Part shown: one piece after another, positions 26,350 to 35,088 of the stretch
How positions within the stretch are numbered: the first letter of the stretch is position 1
Layout of the letters: every line of letters begins with the position of its first letter
Virus record (IMG/VR): IMGVR_UViG_3300020469_000075
Coordinates: 1 to 48,083 of that record
Direction: 5' to 3' (one strand)
Length of the DNA: 48,083 nucleotides
DNA from: a virus
Notes under the pieces: model-generated
Told to the model about the DNA's origin: nothing
What the model saw: the letters and a program-made list of their open reading frames with translations, nothing else
Database searches by the model: none
Translations under genes and position numbers: made by a program

Positions 26350-29300
26350 TGAGTTATAGTACTACAGACTCAAATTTAAATATTTCTACAGCAAATTGGT
26401 CTGAAGGTATTAGCTATAAAAAATATGATATAGTAAATGGGTCAAATATATCTGTTTTCAATAGTTCTTCAAGTCAATTATTTATACCTTCTACTAACTT
26501 TATTGTGGCAGATTCTTTCGTTCGCATAAAATCAGGTGTTTCTAAGGTTGTAGGATACAGCAAACCTTTTCTAATGAAAGACTTATCTACTGGTTATTGT
26601 CTTTCATTTTCTACTTGGTCGACAAGACCAAGCAATGCAGCCAACCAACCTTTAGTTCAAGATGGTGCCCCCTCTAGACTTTCAGATCCTTCAACTTGCC
26701 AATCAATAAAAGTAGAACTCGAAATACTTAGTTTTAGTCAGACGCCCATCCAACCAAATATTGAAAAAAATATATTAATTTCAATAAATGAATATGCAAA
26801 GACTCCAGCTCGAGACGCTTCTAGCGCAATAAAAGTTAGTCAGGTTTTTACTGCAGAATATTTTCAGCCAAACTCAAGAGTTTATAATGGTACCTACAAT
26901 CAAACTGGAGGAATTTTTGGAAGAATTAAATTGACAAAATCTTCTTCAGAAGATGGTTCATTTGCCGAATATTATTTTGACCGCTTTTCTTTGTCTCAAC
27001 TTGACGAGCACGAAAATGATTTATACTTTTATTCTATGGAGGAGCATATGTCGGACTCTAATAACTCTCCCTTCTTTCATATGGGAGGAGATGGTTTGGA
27101 TAGCGACGCTTTTTTAAACATTCAGCCTAACAGCTCTATAGGTGGGCAAAAAATATCTTTATTATCTTCTGATAATTGGCTCACGAATGGATCACCAAAT
27201 TTTAAAAGTTTATATGATGGTAGATCTGTTTGCTTAATGAATTCAACAAGTGATACTCCCTGTTCAATATCTTCTACAATGAAAGACCTAGTTGTCGGTC
27301 AAGAGTATAGAGTAGACTTATCTTTAAACCCTGTAAGAGAGTCTAAAACGTCTTACTCTAATTGGTCTGCCGGGGAACCAAATAATTGGGGAGGTGCTCA
27401 AGACTTTGCTTACATTTTGAAAAAACCGGGGGTTAATGCCGGGACTTGGGATGACGGGGGTGGCGGTGAATTTGCTCAGGCTACGGACTTGTCAATCCCT
27501 AAGGCTGCAGGTTTTATTGTTCAACACGGAGGGCCTTATTCTTCTAACTATGAAGCAGTTCTTTTTCAGGATTCAGATGAGCGGTCATGGGCTAATGCTA
27601 GAAATTTAGCTAGATCAAACAACTATACATCAGATCTAGCTGTAGTTCTCGTTCCAGAACAGCAAACTGCATTTGAAAGTCTTGTTAGCACTTTAAATTT
27701 CGAATACAATGAGTATTACTTTTGGATTGGGTTAACAGATACTCCTTCGGATATAACAAAAGGTTTTTGCGAAGATGGAATAACTATTAATCCATCTGGA
27801 TCATGGATGTGGATCGAAGGAACGCCTCACTCTTCTTCTACAGGATTGTCTAGAGACGCAGAAAAATTCTCAAATTCTCCGTACGGAGCGAATATAAAAG
27901 TTTACGGAGAAAACTATATAGAATCCGATCCAACAACTTATGTTGTTCATCATGAAGGTCTTAAGCCCGGAGATTTCACTTTTTATTTTACTGCAGAAAG
28001 TGAAAGCCTAAATATCTCTATAGATTCAATACAGCCCCCTTCTACCGCTGGAATATTTGAAGAGAATAATACTTCTTTACTAGAACTCCCATCTACAACA
28101 GTTTTTGGAGACAACGTTTTTATTGAAAATTGTATTCAATTAAATCATATTATAGTCAGCAAAGAAATGTCTTTATGGACAAGGCACTTTACGCCAAATC
28201 CATCTTACGGCTCGAGCATTAGGCTAAGCGCTAATAATTCTGAATTAATTTTTGGAGATGGCTATAGTGAAATTAGGCCAAAAAACCTTAACTCTGTATT
28301 GATGGAGGCAGATCTTAGTTTTCAAAATAGGGGTAATTTAGAAACAAAAGCTATAATTCATTTTCTTGAAAATACTCAAGGTTACAAAAAATTAAAATAC
28401 CGAGCACCCGCACCTTTTAACAAACTTCAATCTTTTACGTGTGATTCTTTTAGTCATACTTATAACGATTATGATGATAATTCTCTTTCTGTAAAGCTTG
28501 TGAAAGACGATGGGTTTATCTTAAACAGATTCAACGATTTTTTGATGCCCCATCCGGGAAACTGGAAAGATTCTAGTAATTATTTTGAAAATGACATAGT
28601 AATTCATCAAAGTAAAAGCGCTGACGGTTCGATAAGCTCTCCAACTACTAGATCATTTTTCTATGCTTTTTCGGAAAACAAAAACAATGACCCTTTATTC
28701 TCTAGTACAACTTGGACTAAGAATCATTTTTTTTGGGTTCCATCTCAAAACAATACATTTAATAGAGAATCAAGAAAGCATAGCATATCTATGGAAAATG
28801 ATTTCGTTGGAAGGTCTAGTGACGGAACATTTCCAAATCTTTTAGAACTTGATTTAGTTTTTGATGCTCGAACTGACTTTGAAGCCAGATCTATTATGCA
28901 TTTTCTTACAAATAAAATGGGGCACATCCCATTTTTATTTAACTTACCAGAGCCTTACAGCAACTTAAAGACTGAGCCCTTGAGAGATTCTCTTGGAAAA
29001 GTTCCTAAAATATCAGCTTCTGCGGCGGAAGTTTCAGTAAAAGGGTCTGAAACTACACTGCTTCTAGAAAACCCTTTAATGACTCCTTCGGGTTCTGCAA
29101 ATCCCGGGCATGAGCTTTTGTTAAAAAATCAAGTTATAACCGTGCCCAGCTTACCTTCTAGTAAAAATAAATTTTATATATCCAAGCCTATGCAAATAAA
29201 TGGTGCAACTCAACTAAATGTTCATAATCCTTTTTACTCAGTAGAGGATATTGGAGGTAGAGAGATCAATATCCATGTTCAACAAAAAGCTTTTTACTGT

Positions 29301-29456
29301 GACCAATGGTCGATAAACTACAAATCTTTTAACAACAATTCTGTTAGAGCTGTTTTTAAAGAAATAGCTATTGCTCCTACTCTCATATCCGAATTTATTG
29401 ACATAACAATTGGTGAAGATGAGACTAATCAATATATAGATCTTTCCTCTTATTAA
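26349..29456 (+). CDS. Lambda gpM-like minor tail protein with inserted, apparently permuted C-type lectin
   Basis: A 1035-aa protein whose ATG overlaps the previous stop by 1 bp. Residues about 610-715 resemble lambda gpM (LIFGDGYSEIRPKNLNSVL, a run ending in HFLENTQGYKKLKYRAPAPF). A second gpM-like half lies at 800-870 and is completed near 980-1020, so the module is duplicated. Residues about 320-580 form a jelly roll interrupted by C-type-lectin sequence: SNWSAGEPNNWGG (EPN 343-345) and TWDDGG (367) come first, followed by SWANARNLA (413), WIGL (459) and WMWIEG (486). In normal C-type lectins the order is the reverse. CBM5/12-like stretches lie near 15-50 (weak) and 738-800 (better). The gene sits in the lambda M position, before L. 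A tip role with sugar recognition is likely. Confidence 0.7.
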   Translation: MSYSTTDSNLNISTANWSEGISYKKYDIVNGSNISVFNSSSSQLFIPSTNFIVADSFVRIKSGVSKVVGYSKPFLMKDLSTGYCLSFSTWSTRPSNAANQPLVQDGAPSRLSDPSTCQSIKVELEILSFSQTPIQPNIEKNILISINEYAKTPARDASSAIKVSQVFTAEYFQPNSRVYNGTYNQTGGIFGRIKLTKSSSEDGSFAEYYFDRFSLSQLDEHENDLYFYSMEEHMSDSNNSPFFHMGGDGLDSDAFLNIQPNSSIGGQKISLLSSDNWLTNGSPNFKSLYDGRSVCLMNSTSDTPCSISSTMKDLVVGQEYRVDLSLNPVRESKTSYSNWSAGEPNNWGGAQDFAYILKKPGVNAGTWDDGGGGEFAQATDLSIPKAAGFIVQHGGPYSSNYEAVLFQDSDERSWANARNLARSNNYTSDLAVVLVPEQQTAFESLVSTLNFEYNEYYFWIGLTDTPSDITKGFCEDGITINPSGSWMWIEGTPHSSSTGLSRDAEKFSNSPYGANIKVYGENYIESDPTTYVVHHEGLKPGDFTFYFTAESESLNISIDSIQPPSTAGIFEENNTSLLELPSTTVFGDNVFIENCIQLNHIIVSKEMSLWTRHFTPNPSYGSSIRLSANNSELIFGDGYSEIRPKNLNSVLMEADLSFQNRGNLETKAIIHFLENTQGYKKLKYRAPAPFNKLQSFTCDSFSHTYNDYDDNSLSVKLVKDDGFILNRFNDFLMPHPGNWKDSSNYFENDIVIHQSKSADGSISSPTTRSFFYAFSENKNNDPLFSSTTWTKNHFFWVPSQNNTFNRESRKHSISMENDFVGRSSDGTFPNLLELDLVFDARTDFEARSIMHFLTNKMGHIPFLFNLPEPYSNLKTEPLRDSLGKVPKISASAAEVSVKGSETTLLLENPLMTPSGSANPGHELLLKNQVITVPSLPSSKNKFYISKPMQINGATQLNVHNPFYSVEDIGGREINIHVQQKAFYCDQWSINYKSFNNNSVRAVFKEIAIAPTLISEFIDITIGEDETNQYIDLSSY

Positions 29457-29469
29457 TTTATTATAATGT

Positions 29470-32205
29470 ATGGCAAATGTAAGAAAATCAAAGGGATATG
29501 TCGATACTGTTGATTTTGGCAGCGTCACCTTTGGCTATGAATTTTCTGGCACAATTCCATTTAATAATTCTTCTAATATTCCTTTAAAATTAACTGCATT
29601 AATAGAAGGCTCAGATGCAAGTTTTTTTTCAATAGAAGGTGATCAGGTATTTCAAGTTTTTATTCCCGCAAGATCAACCTATAATCTGCCAATATCTTTT
29701 CTTCCAAATGCCGCTAGATCATTTTCCTCTACAGTTAAGTGTTCATTTAATAACTCGACTGTAAAAATTAATGGATCCGATTTTCATTCCATAGAATTAA
29801 AAGGTCAAGGCAATACAAGCCTTCCAACTAAACCGTCTTTCACCCTTAAACTTGACGAATACCCGTTTGATTCTAGAAATATAATTACAAATATAACTCT
29901 TCGTCAAGATGTAGATCGGTATGAAATTTATTATTCTCTTACCCCTGCATCAACACTTATAAAAGCAGAAGAGTATAATGGAATTTCAAGCGAATTTATT
30001 TTTTTAGGTTTAGATTTTGATACTGAATATCATATTTTAGTGCGGGCATTTAATATTCATGGCTCCACAGATTCTGATAGAATTATGATTAAAACTAAAA
30101 TTCACACTTTAAATTTAGAAATAGGAGGCATAGTTCCTAATTTAAATGTTTATGATAAAGTTCTCGGTCAAGGCAGTGATATTTATTACTACAATGATGT
30201 TGCTCTTACAATATTACAATCTTCTATTATTTACTGTGACAAATGTAATACCGCAGATGAGCGTGCTTTTAATAAAGGTTTACCATACAGATACGAAACT
30301 ACCTATACTCCCTCTATGCCTGATATGCCATCTTTTTCTCAGGCTAAACCAGCCCTGTCAACTGGCCCAAAAATAATGGACCAGACAAGGCAATTGCCTC
30401 TTAAAATTGATATTTATGGCCAAGTGCTTGGCTCTGGAGGAACTGGCGGAAACGGAGGCGGACAGAATGTTATTAACTCTACATATATTTCCCCACCTAA
30501 TTTAGTAAGAACAGAGGGTCTCTCATCATCTTTTGATTCCACTGGCCAAAAACCGGGTATTACAGGCCCGCAATTTTTGGAAGGTGGAGATGCAATCAGT
30601 ATAGAATATGATTGTGAGCTTAATATCCACGCTACAGGCAAAGTCAAAGGTGGCGGAGGCGGAGGTTATGGAGGAGGTCCTTCTTTTCATACTGGTTACG
30701 GCGGAGCATACGACGAAGAAACACCCGGCTATGGAGACGATGCAATGGCATTTAATGTTGCCGCATCTAGGATATCAAATCCAATAAATGGACAATATAC
30801 CCCAACTCATTACCACGGCAGAAGGGGAGATTCTAGCAATACAGAAATGCTAAATTGGATTAATAATGGAAAACTTTCATCAAAGAGTATTGACTCGGCT
30901 TGGCACTTAATTGATCACGGTGCGCAAAGAGTGGCTGACGATGACGATCAAACAACTAAAGATCATATAGACTTCTTTAATCAAACTGCCACTTCTTGGT
31001 CTGATGTTTGGAAAGGTGGTACCGCTTTAAACTCCACAAATCCAGATGGTAGCACACCTTCTAGGTCAAATATATTTCTAGGCGGAGGCGGCGGGGGAGG
31101 TGGGCAAGGTTTCTCTGCGGGAGATGGCGGCAAAGCTGGCAGCTGTTCTCTTTCTAGAGAACGAAGTCATCAAACTGGAAACCAAGGTGGTAATGTTGCA
31201 TACGGACATACCGGCCAAGTTTTGCAAGGATCAATGCCTTTTCAAAGAGGAGACAATGCCACAAGAGATGTTCCGGGCGGACCCAGTCAGCATTACAAAA
31301 GCGCGTTGTACCGTATACAAAGCGAAGGAATGAGTGCAGATGCGTTAAGGGCAAGAGGTCCTTATCCCTCTGAGGATGGAGAAAGGCAAAGATTTGGTCA
31401 AGGCCTTTGGTCTTTTTATGTATATGTGCATGTAAAAAAACGTAGGTGGAGAAGAAGAGTTCGTACTCGCTCTCACTTTAGGACTGGTAGGGCTATCATG
31501 GATATTAGGGGTGGAGCTGGAGGTTCTTATGGATTATACGGAGAAGAAAGGCCTGCGGACTCTTTTTTTTGCGCAGGTGGAACTTCTGACATGAATAAAA
31601 TAAGCGCCGATAATACATATCGAGACACAAGAAACCTAGGCAAAGATAATTTTTTTAGAGGTTACGTAAAAACTGATATTGCCGTAGATAATGTTATGGC
31701 TTCAAATCCTTTTAAATCAAGAGCTGATATCTGGAATATTTTTAACTTTAAATATCTTGGTTCTGATAAAATAGCAATTTACGCTTTTGGCTCACAACTT
31801 TCTATTGATGTTTCGAAAACTTTCGAACATAGTTTTTCTACATCTTTTTCTACCGCAATTTTTATGGACAAAAACGCAGCCAGCCCGGGTTATTGGAATC
31901 AACCTAGCATAATTAAAAAACCTACATCAAAACTCACCAATCCTTGCAGTCTTCAATTCGCAAGCGAAACTTTTTCTTCTTATTCCATAAATGACACAGG
32001 AATAATAGGAACTATCAAGCCTCACGGATTCCCCGGCAAAGCAATAGTTTTAAATGGCAATAACGTGTCAGGCTCTGGCTGGACTATAGGATGCCATAAT
32101 GATGATCGAATTGCTGGGCTAGTGGTTCCCGGCAGAGTCCCTAGACTAAATAAAAGAACTGTTTCGGGTGAAGTTTACAATAGAGAATATAGGAGCTTCT
32201 TCTAA
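29470..32205 (+). CDS. Adhesin-like tail protein: ASH-like and Fn3 domains plus glycine-rich sandwich
   Basis: A 911-aa protein. Residues about 1-120 resemble an ASH/choice-of-anchor-D domain (VDFGSVTFG, FNNSSNIPLKL, a Gly-rich end LKGQG). Residues about 121-215 resemble fibronectin type III (YEIYYSL and FDTEYHILVRAFN). After about 310 the chain becomes glycine-rich (SGGTGGNGGGQ, GGGGGGYGGGPS, GGGGGGGGQGFSAGDGG, GGAGGSYG) with variable loops between, as in polyglycine-II sandwich adhesins such as T-even gp38-type proteins. A very basic patch (VKKRRWRRRVRTRSHFR) lies near 655-670. The gene is inserted between the M-like and L-like genes, which lambda lacks. Receptor binding is inferred. Polyglycine-II packing is a guess from composition. 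Confidence 0.55.
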   Translation: MANVRKSKGYVDTVDFGSVTFGYEFSGTIPFNNSSNIPLKLTALIEGSDASFFSIEGDQVFQVFIPARSTYNLPISFLPNAARSFSSTVKCSFNNSTVKINGSDFHSIELKGQGNTSLPTKPSFTLKLDEYPFDSRNIITNITLRQDVDRYEIYYSLTPASTLIKAEEYNGISSEFIFLGLDFDTEYHILVRAFNIHGSTDSDRIMIKTKIHTLNLEIGGIVPNLNVYDKVLGQGSDIYYYNDVALTILQSSIIYCDKCNTADERAFNKGLPYRYETTYTPSMPDMPSFSQAKPALSTGPKIMDQTRQLPLKIDIYGQVLGSGGTGGNGGGQNVINSTYISPPNLVRTEGLSSSFDSTGQKPGITGPQFLEGGDAISIEYDCELNIHATGKVKGGGGGGYGGGPSFHTGYGGAYDEETPGYGDDAMAFNVAASRISNPINGQYTPTHYHGRRGDSSNTEMLNWINNGKLSSKSIDSAWHLIDHGAQRVADDDDQTTKDHIDFFNQTATSWSDVWKGGTALNSTNPDGSTPSRSNIFLGGGGGGGGQGFSAGDGGKAGSCSLSRERSHQTGNQGGNVAYGHTGQVLQGSMPFQRGDNATRDVPGGPSQHYKSALYRIQSEGMSADALRARGPYPSEDGERQRFGQGLWSFYVYVHVKKRRWRRRVRTRSHFRTGRAIMDIRGGAGGSYGLYGEERPADSFFCAGGTSDMNKISADNTYRDTRNLGKDNFFRGYVKTDIAVDNVMASNPFKSRADIWNIFNFKYLGSDKIAIYAFGSQLSIDVSKTFEHSFSTSFSTAIFMDKNAASPGYWNQPSIIKKPTSKLTNPCSLQFASETFSSYSINDTGIIGTIKPHGFPGKAIVLNGNNVSGSGWTIGCHNDDRIAGLVVPGRVPRLNKRTVSGEVYNREYRSFF

Positions 32206-33311
32206 TGGCAGAAACATTTTCAGCAGAAACATTAAAAATTAACGCATCACTTTTTGACTTTAATCCAGATACGCTTGTGGAGTTTTATGAAGTTAGAGTG
32301 AAAAGAACCGACACTATAAACCAAATAGATACGTTCCGCTTCCATGCTGGAATTAATCAAGAAGGCATAAGCAAAGAAGGTGGCGAAAAAGTATATGGGG
32401 TTAAATGGCAAGGAAATGTATACATTTCAGTTCCACTAGAAACCGAGTCTTTCGAAGCAAGAGGTGACGGCAGGCTACCTAGGCCATTAATAAGATTTGC
32501 AAACATAGAAGGTTTTTTCTCTGCGGCGGCAAGAGAATATGGAGACTTTGTAGGAGCTAAGGTAATACGCAAAAGAACTTTTGCAAAATATCTAGATTCA
32601 GAAAATTGGCCAAAAGTTGATGGTAAACATATGAATCCATTATCTGCGACAGGAGAAGGAGATGCTAATTCACATCTTCCAGATGATATGTTTTTTGTAA
32701 ATAGAAAGCTTTCTGAGAATAAAAATCTTTTAGAATATGAGCTAGTTTCACTACTTGAGCTTGAAGGAGTTTATCTTCCTGCAAGAATTGTGCTTTCTAA
32801 TTATTGTTCTTGGGTATATCGCAGTCCTGAGTGCGGATACGGCCACAATCACTCTTCTCAGGTTGAGCAGGTCCGCTCAGGCCTTCCTGTTGCAGATAGA
32901 GAGGATAACTTACTTGCCGAAGCTTGGACTAACATAGGAACTAATAATCAAAAAAGATCTTTTTCTTCTGAAACTTCTCGGCTTTGGAAGTCTGGCAGAA
33001 ACTACAAAAAGAATGATTTTATTTTTTTAACCTCGGGCAAAAGACTTGACGGAAGAGACGACCCCACCCAAACTTCATACTTGCTCCGCATGTTTTATGT
33101 TTGTAAAGAAGATCATGTAGCCAGCTTAGAGACACACCCTTTTTATAATAAAGAACTTTGGGTTCAAGACCAATGTTCTAAAACGGTTCATGGTTGCAAA
33201 CTTAGGCATGACCCTAAGAACACTAACGAAAACCCTGATAATAGAGATGAGGCTGATAGGCCCCCATTACCTTTTGGTGGTTTTCCATCTACAGATAGAT
33301 ATAGTTTCTAA
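32205..33311 (+). CDS. L: Lambda gpL-like minor tail protein (Fe-S tip protein) with CBM5/12-like insert
   Basis: A 368-aa protein starting on the A of the previous TAA. The match to lambda gpL is strong: RPLIRFANIEGFF, an acid-rich FVGAKVIRKRTFAKYLD, LPARIVLSNYCSWVYRSPEC, and QCSKTVHGCKLRHDPKN with a PFGGFPS end. Lambda gpL binds a [4Fe-4S] cluster through C-terminal cysteines; the four expected cysteines are here at 201, 210, 324 and 331. Between the two Cys pairs a segment of about 65 residues (259-320) reads as a CBM5/12-like module (WKSGRNYKKNDFIFL, closing in ELWVQDQC) and contributes an extra Cys at 300. The protein is longer than lambda gpL (232 aa) mainly because of this insert. Role: tail-tip assembly between the tape measure end and J. 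Confidence 0.88.
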   Translation: MAETFSAETLKINASLFDFNPDTLVEFYEVRVKRTDTINQIDTFRFHAGINQEGISKEGGEKVYGVKWQGNVYISVPLETESFEARGDGRLPRPLIRFANIEGFFSAAAREYGDFVGAKVIRKRTFAKYLDSENWPKVDGKHMNPLSATGEGDANSHLPDDMFFVNRKLSENKNLLEYELVSLLELEGVYLPARIVLSNYCSWVYRSPECGYGHNHSSQVEQVRSGLPVADREDNLLAEAWTNIGTNNQKRSFSSETSRLWKSGRNYKKNDFIFLTSGKRLDGRDDPTQTSYLLRMFYVCKEDHVASLETHPFYNKELWVQDQCSKTVHGCKLRHDPKNTNENPDNRDEADRPPLPFGGFPSTDRYSF

Positions 33312-34108
33312 TGAGAAAAGAATTAAAGGAAGAAATTATCTTTCATGCTAAAGATCATCCTGACGAAGAAGTTTGTGGGCTCATTGTGCAAAGAGATTTA
33401 ATTAATTTTTCTTTAGTTCGATGCAAAAACATTCACCCTAATCCAAAAGAATGTTTTACTATAGATCCAGAAGAAATTATAAGACATAATACTTATGGCA
33501 AAGTTGTCGCTATTTATCACTCCCATCCTACCACTAAAGCGAATCCTTCTCCATATGATATAATAAATTGCGAAGAGATTGGAATACCTTATTATATATA
33601 CAGCGTAAAGTATGATTCTTTTTACTGTGATATTCCGATGTCTTTTAAGCCAGATCCTCTTTTTGACAGGGTATACCTCGAAGACATTTATAATTGTCTG
33701 ACATTTATAAAAGACTACTATATTCAAGAAACTAACTGGCTTTCTTCCCACGAAGCGAGATTAGAAAAAAAACAAAAATGGTCAGAAGATCCTAACTTTC
33801 AAAAACACGGTTTTCTAGAAAGAGACGATAAAAGAGCTTCTTCAGAGCTTGTGGTAAAATGGATTGAAGATAATGATTTTTTTGATACAGGAAATCAAAC
33901 ATTACAAGAAATAAAAGATGGCACACTAAAGCGTCATGACTTACTTATATTTAATTTTTTTGAAAGCTCTTTTTATCATTTTGGAGTATATACTGGAAAC
34001 GGCCAATTTGTACATCATCCAATTTTTCAATTACCACAGAAGTCTTGTTATGAAAGATATCAGAAACAAGTGTATAAAACATATAGGATAGTAGATTCTA
34101 AGGTATAA
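33311..34108 (+). CDS. K: Lambda gpK-like tail protein: JAMM/MPN peptidase plus NlpC/P60 domain
   Basis: A 265-aa protein overlapping the L-like stop by 1 bp. The N-terminal half has a complete JAMM metal site: E20 (EEVCG), H70 and H72 in HSHP, S80 and D83 in SPYD. The C-terminal half is an NlpC/P60-type domain with Cys129 (YNCLTFIKDYY), His223 (FYHFGVYTGNG) and a His at 235/236 (FVHH). It thus appears able to cut both peptide bonds in a processing role and cell-wall peptides during entry, as proposed for gpK-type proteins. Position between L and I matches lambda exactly. The Asp that usually precedes the catalytic Cys is Asn here. No obvious truncation. Confidence 0.9.
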   Translation: MRKELKEEIIFHAKDHPDEEVCGLIVQRDLINFSLVRCKNIHPNPKECFTIDPEEIIRHNTYGKVVAIYHSHPTTKANPSPYDIINCEEIGIPYYIYSVKYDSFYCDIPMSFKPDPLFDRVYLEDIYNCLTFIKDYYIQETNWLSSHEARLEKKQKWSEDPNFQKHGFLERDDKRASSELVVKWIEDNDFFDTGNQTLQEIKDGTLKRHDLLIFNFFESSFYHFGVYTGNGQFVHHPIFQLPQKSCYERYQKQVYKTYRIVDSKV

Positions 34109-34116
34109 GGATAGTG

Positions 34117-35088
34117 ATGTTAAAGGTTTGTTTACATGGGTTGCTGGGTAATGAGTTTGGAGAAACTTGGAACTTAAAGGTTTCATCAGTTTCTGAAGCT
34201 GTTCGCGCAATAGAAGCAAATACCAACAAGCTTTATAAATTTTTAAGAACTAAAGACAAAGAAGGTATCGCTTATAAAATTATTGCGGGGAATCCAGAAA
34301 GTGAAAAAAGCCAGATTTTATCCGAAACAGACCTTCAGCTAAACGTCTCTTCTAAAAAAGAAATTCATATCATACCTTGCGTTAGCGGCGCAGGAGATTT
34401 TTTGATGGGTTTATTGAACGTTATAATAGGCTTAATACTTATAGTTGTTGGTCTATTTTTCTTTGCTATGGGTGGTTGGCTTTTGGTTTTAGCGGGAACT
34501 ATGATGTTAATTGGCGGCGTTATGCAAATGCTAACTAAACCACCAAGTACTGAAGATTACGAAAGCCAGCGATCTCCTTATAAAACTTCAACTACTTCTT
34601 TTTCTTTTGGACAGGTTCCAAATATCACAAATCAAGGATTGCCTGTGCCCCTCGGGTATGGCCATGCGATGATTGGAACGAGAACTACTTCTATATTTGT
34701 AAGGTCTAATAGGTATTTTGGGGAATCTTCAGAAGAGGGTACTTTTGGTATACAAGTAGAAGGTCTTGATAAAAATAATGGATACGCCCCCGGTTATTTT
34801 ACTAAAACTGTTAGTACTGATAATCCGCAAAATAACCCTAATGCAGGAAAAGCTCCTCAAGGTCAGGGAGGTTATTTTCCCGGAGAGTTTGGCACATTTA
34901 GAGTTAAAGATACTTCTGGAAGTAGCGCGGTAGAAGATGACGTTGAGATTAAAAGTTTCTTTCGTCCGGGCACAACCTCATTTAACACCTTACAGGTTGG
35001 AATTAAATACGGAGCAAAATTTGGATTTTCTTCTGATATGGTATGCATAGACGAAGTAGATCCGGGACAACAGAGCATAAGATCATGA
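34117..35088 (+). CDS. I: Lambda gpI-like tail assembly protein, first copy
   Basis: Chosen start: ATG at 34117 with AAGGA 5 bp upstream (a GTG just before at 34114 is possible); 323 aa. The N-terminal part is the lambda tail-I domain with a ubiquitin-like start (LKVCLHGLLGNEFG, VSEAVRAIEANT). It is followed by a hydrophobic hairpin at about 95-138 (LLNVIIGLILIVVGLFFFAM, GGWLLVLAGTMMLIGGVM) and KPPS. Then comes FSFGQVPNITNQGLPVPLGYG, a motif of this family linked to J. The rest is a proline/glycine-rich tail. In lambda gpI is needed for tip assembly but is not found in virions. Here the domain is larger than lambda gpI (223 aa) and has a paralogue directly downstream, overlapping by 4 bp. Confidence 0.85.
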   Translation: MLKVCLHGLLGNEFGETWNLKVSSVSEAVRAIEANTNKLYKFLRTKDKEGIAYKIIAGNPESEKSQILSETDLQLNVSSKKEIHIIPCVSGAGDFLMGLLNVIIGLILIVVGLFFFAMGGWLLVLAGTMMLIGGVMQMLTKPPSTEDYESQRSPYKTSTTSFSFGQVPNITNQGLPVPLGYGHAMIGTRTTSIFVRSNRYFGESSEEGTFGIQVEGLDKNNGYAPGYFTKTVSTDNPQNNPNAGKAPQGQGGYFPGEFGTFRVKDTSGSSAVEDDVEIKSFFRPGTTSFNTLQVGIKYGAKFGFSSDMVCIDEVDPGQQSIRS

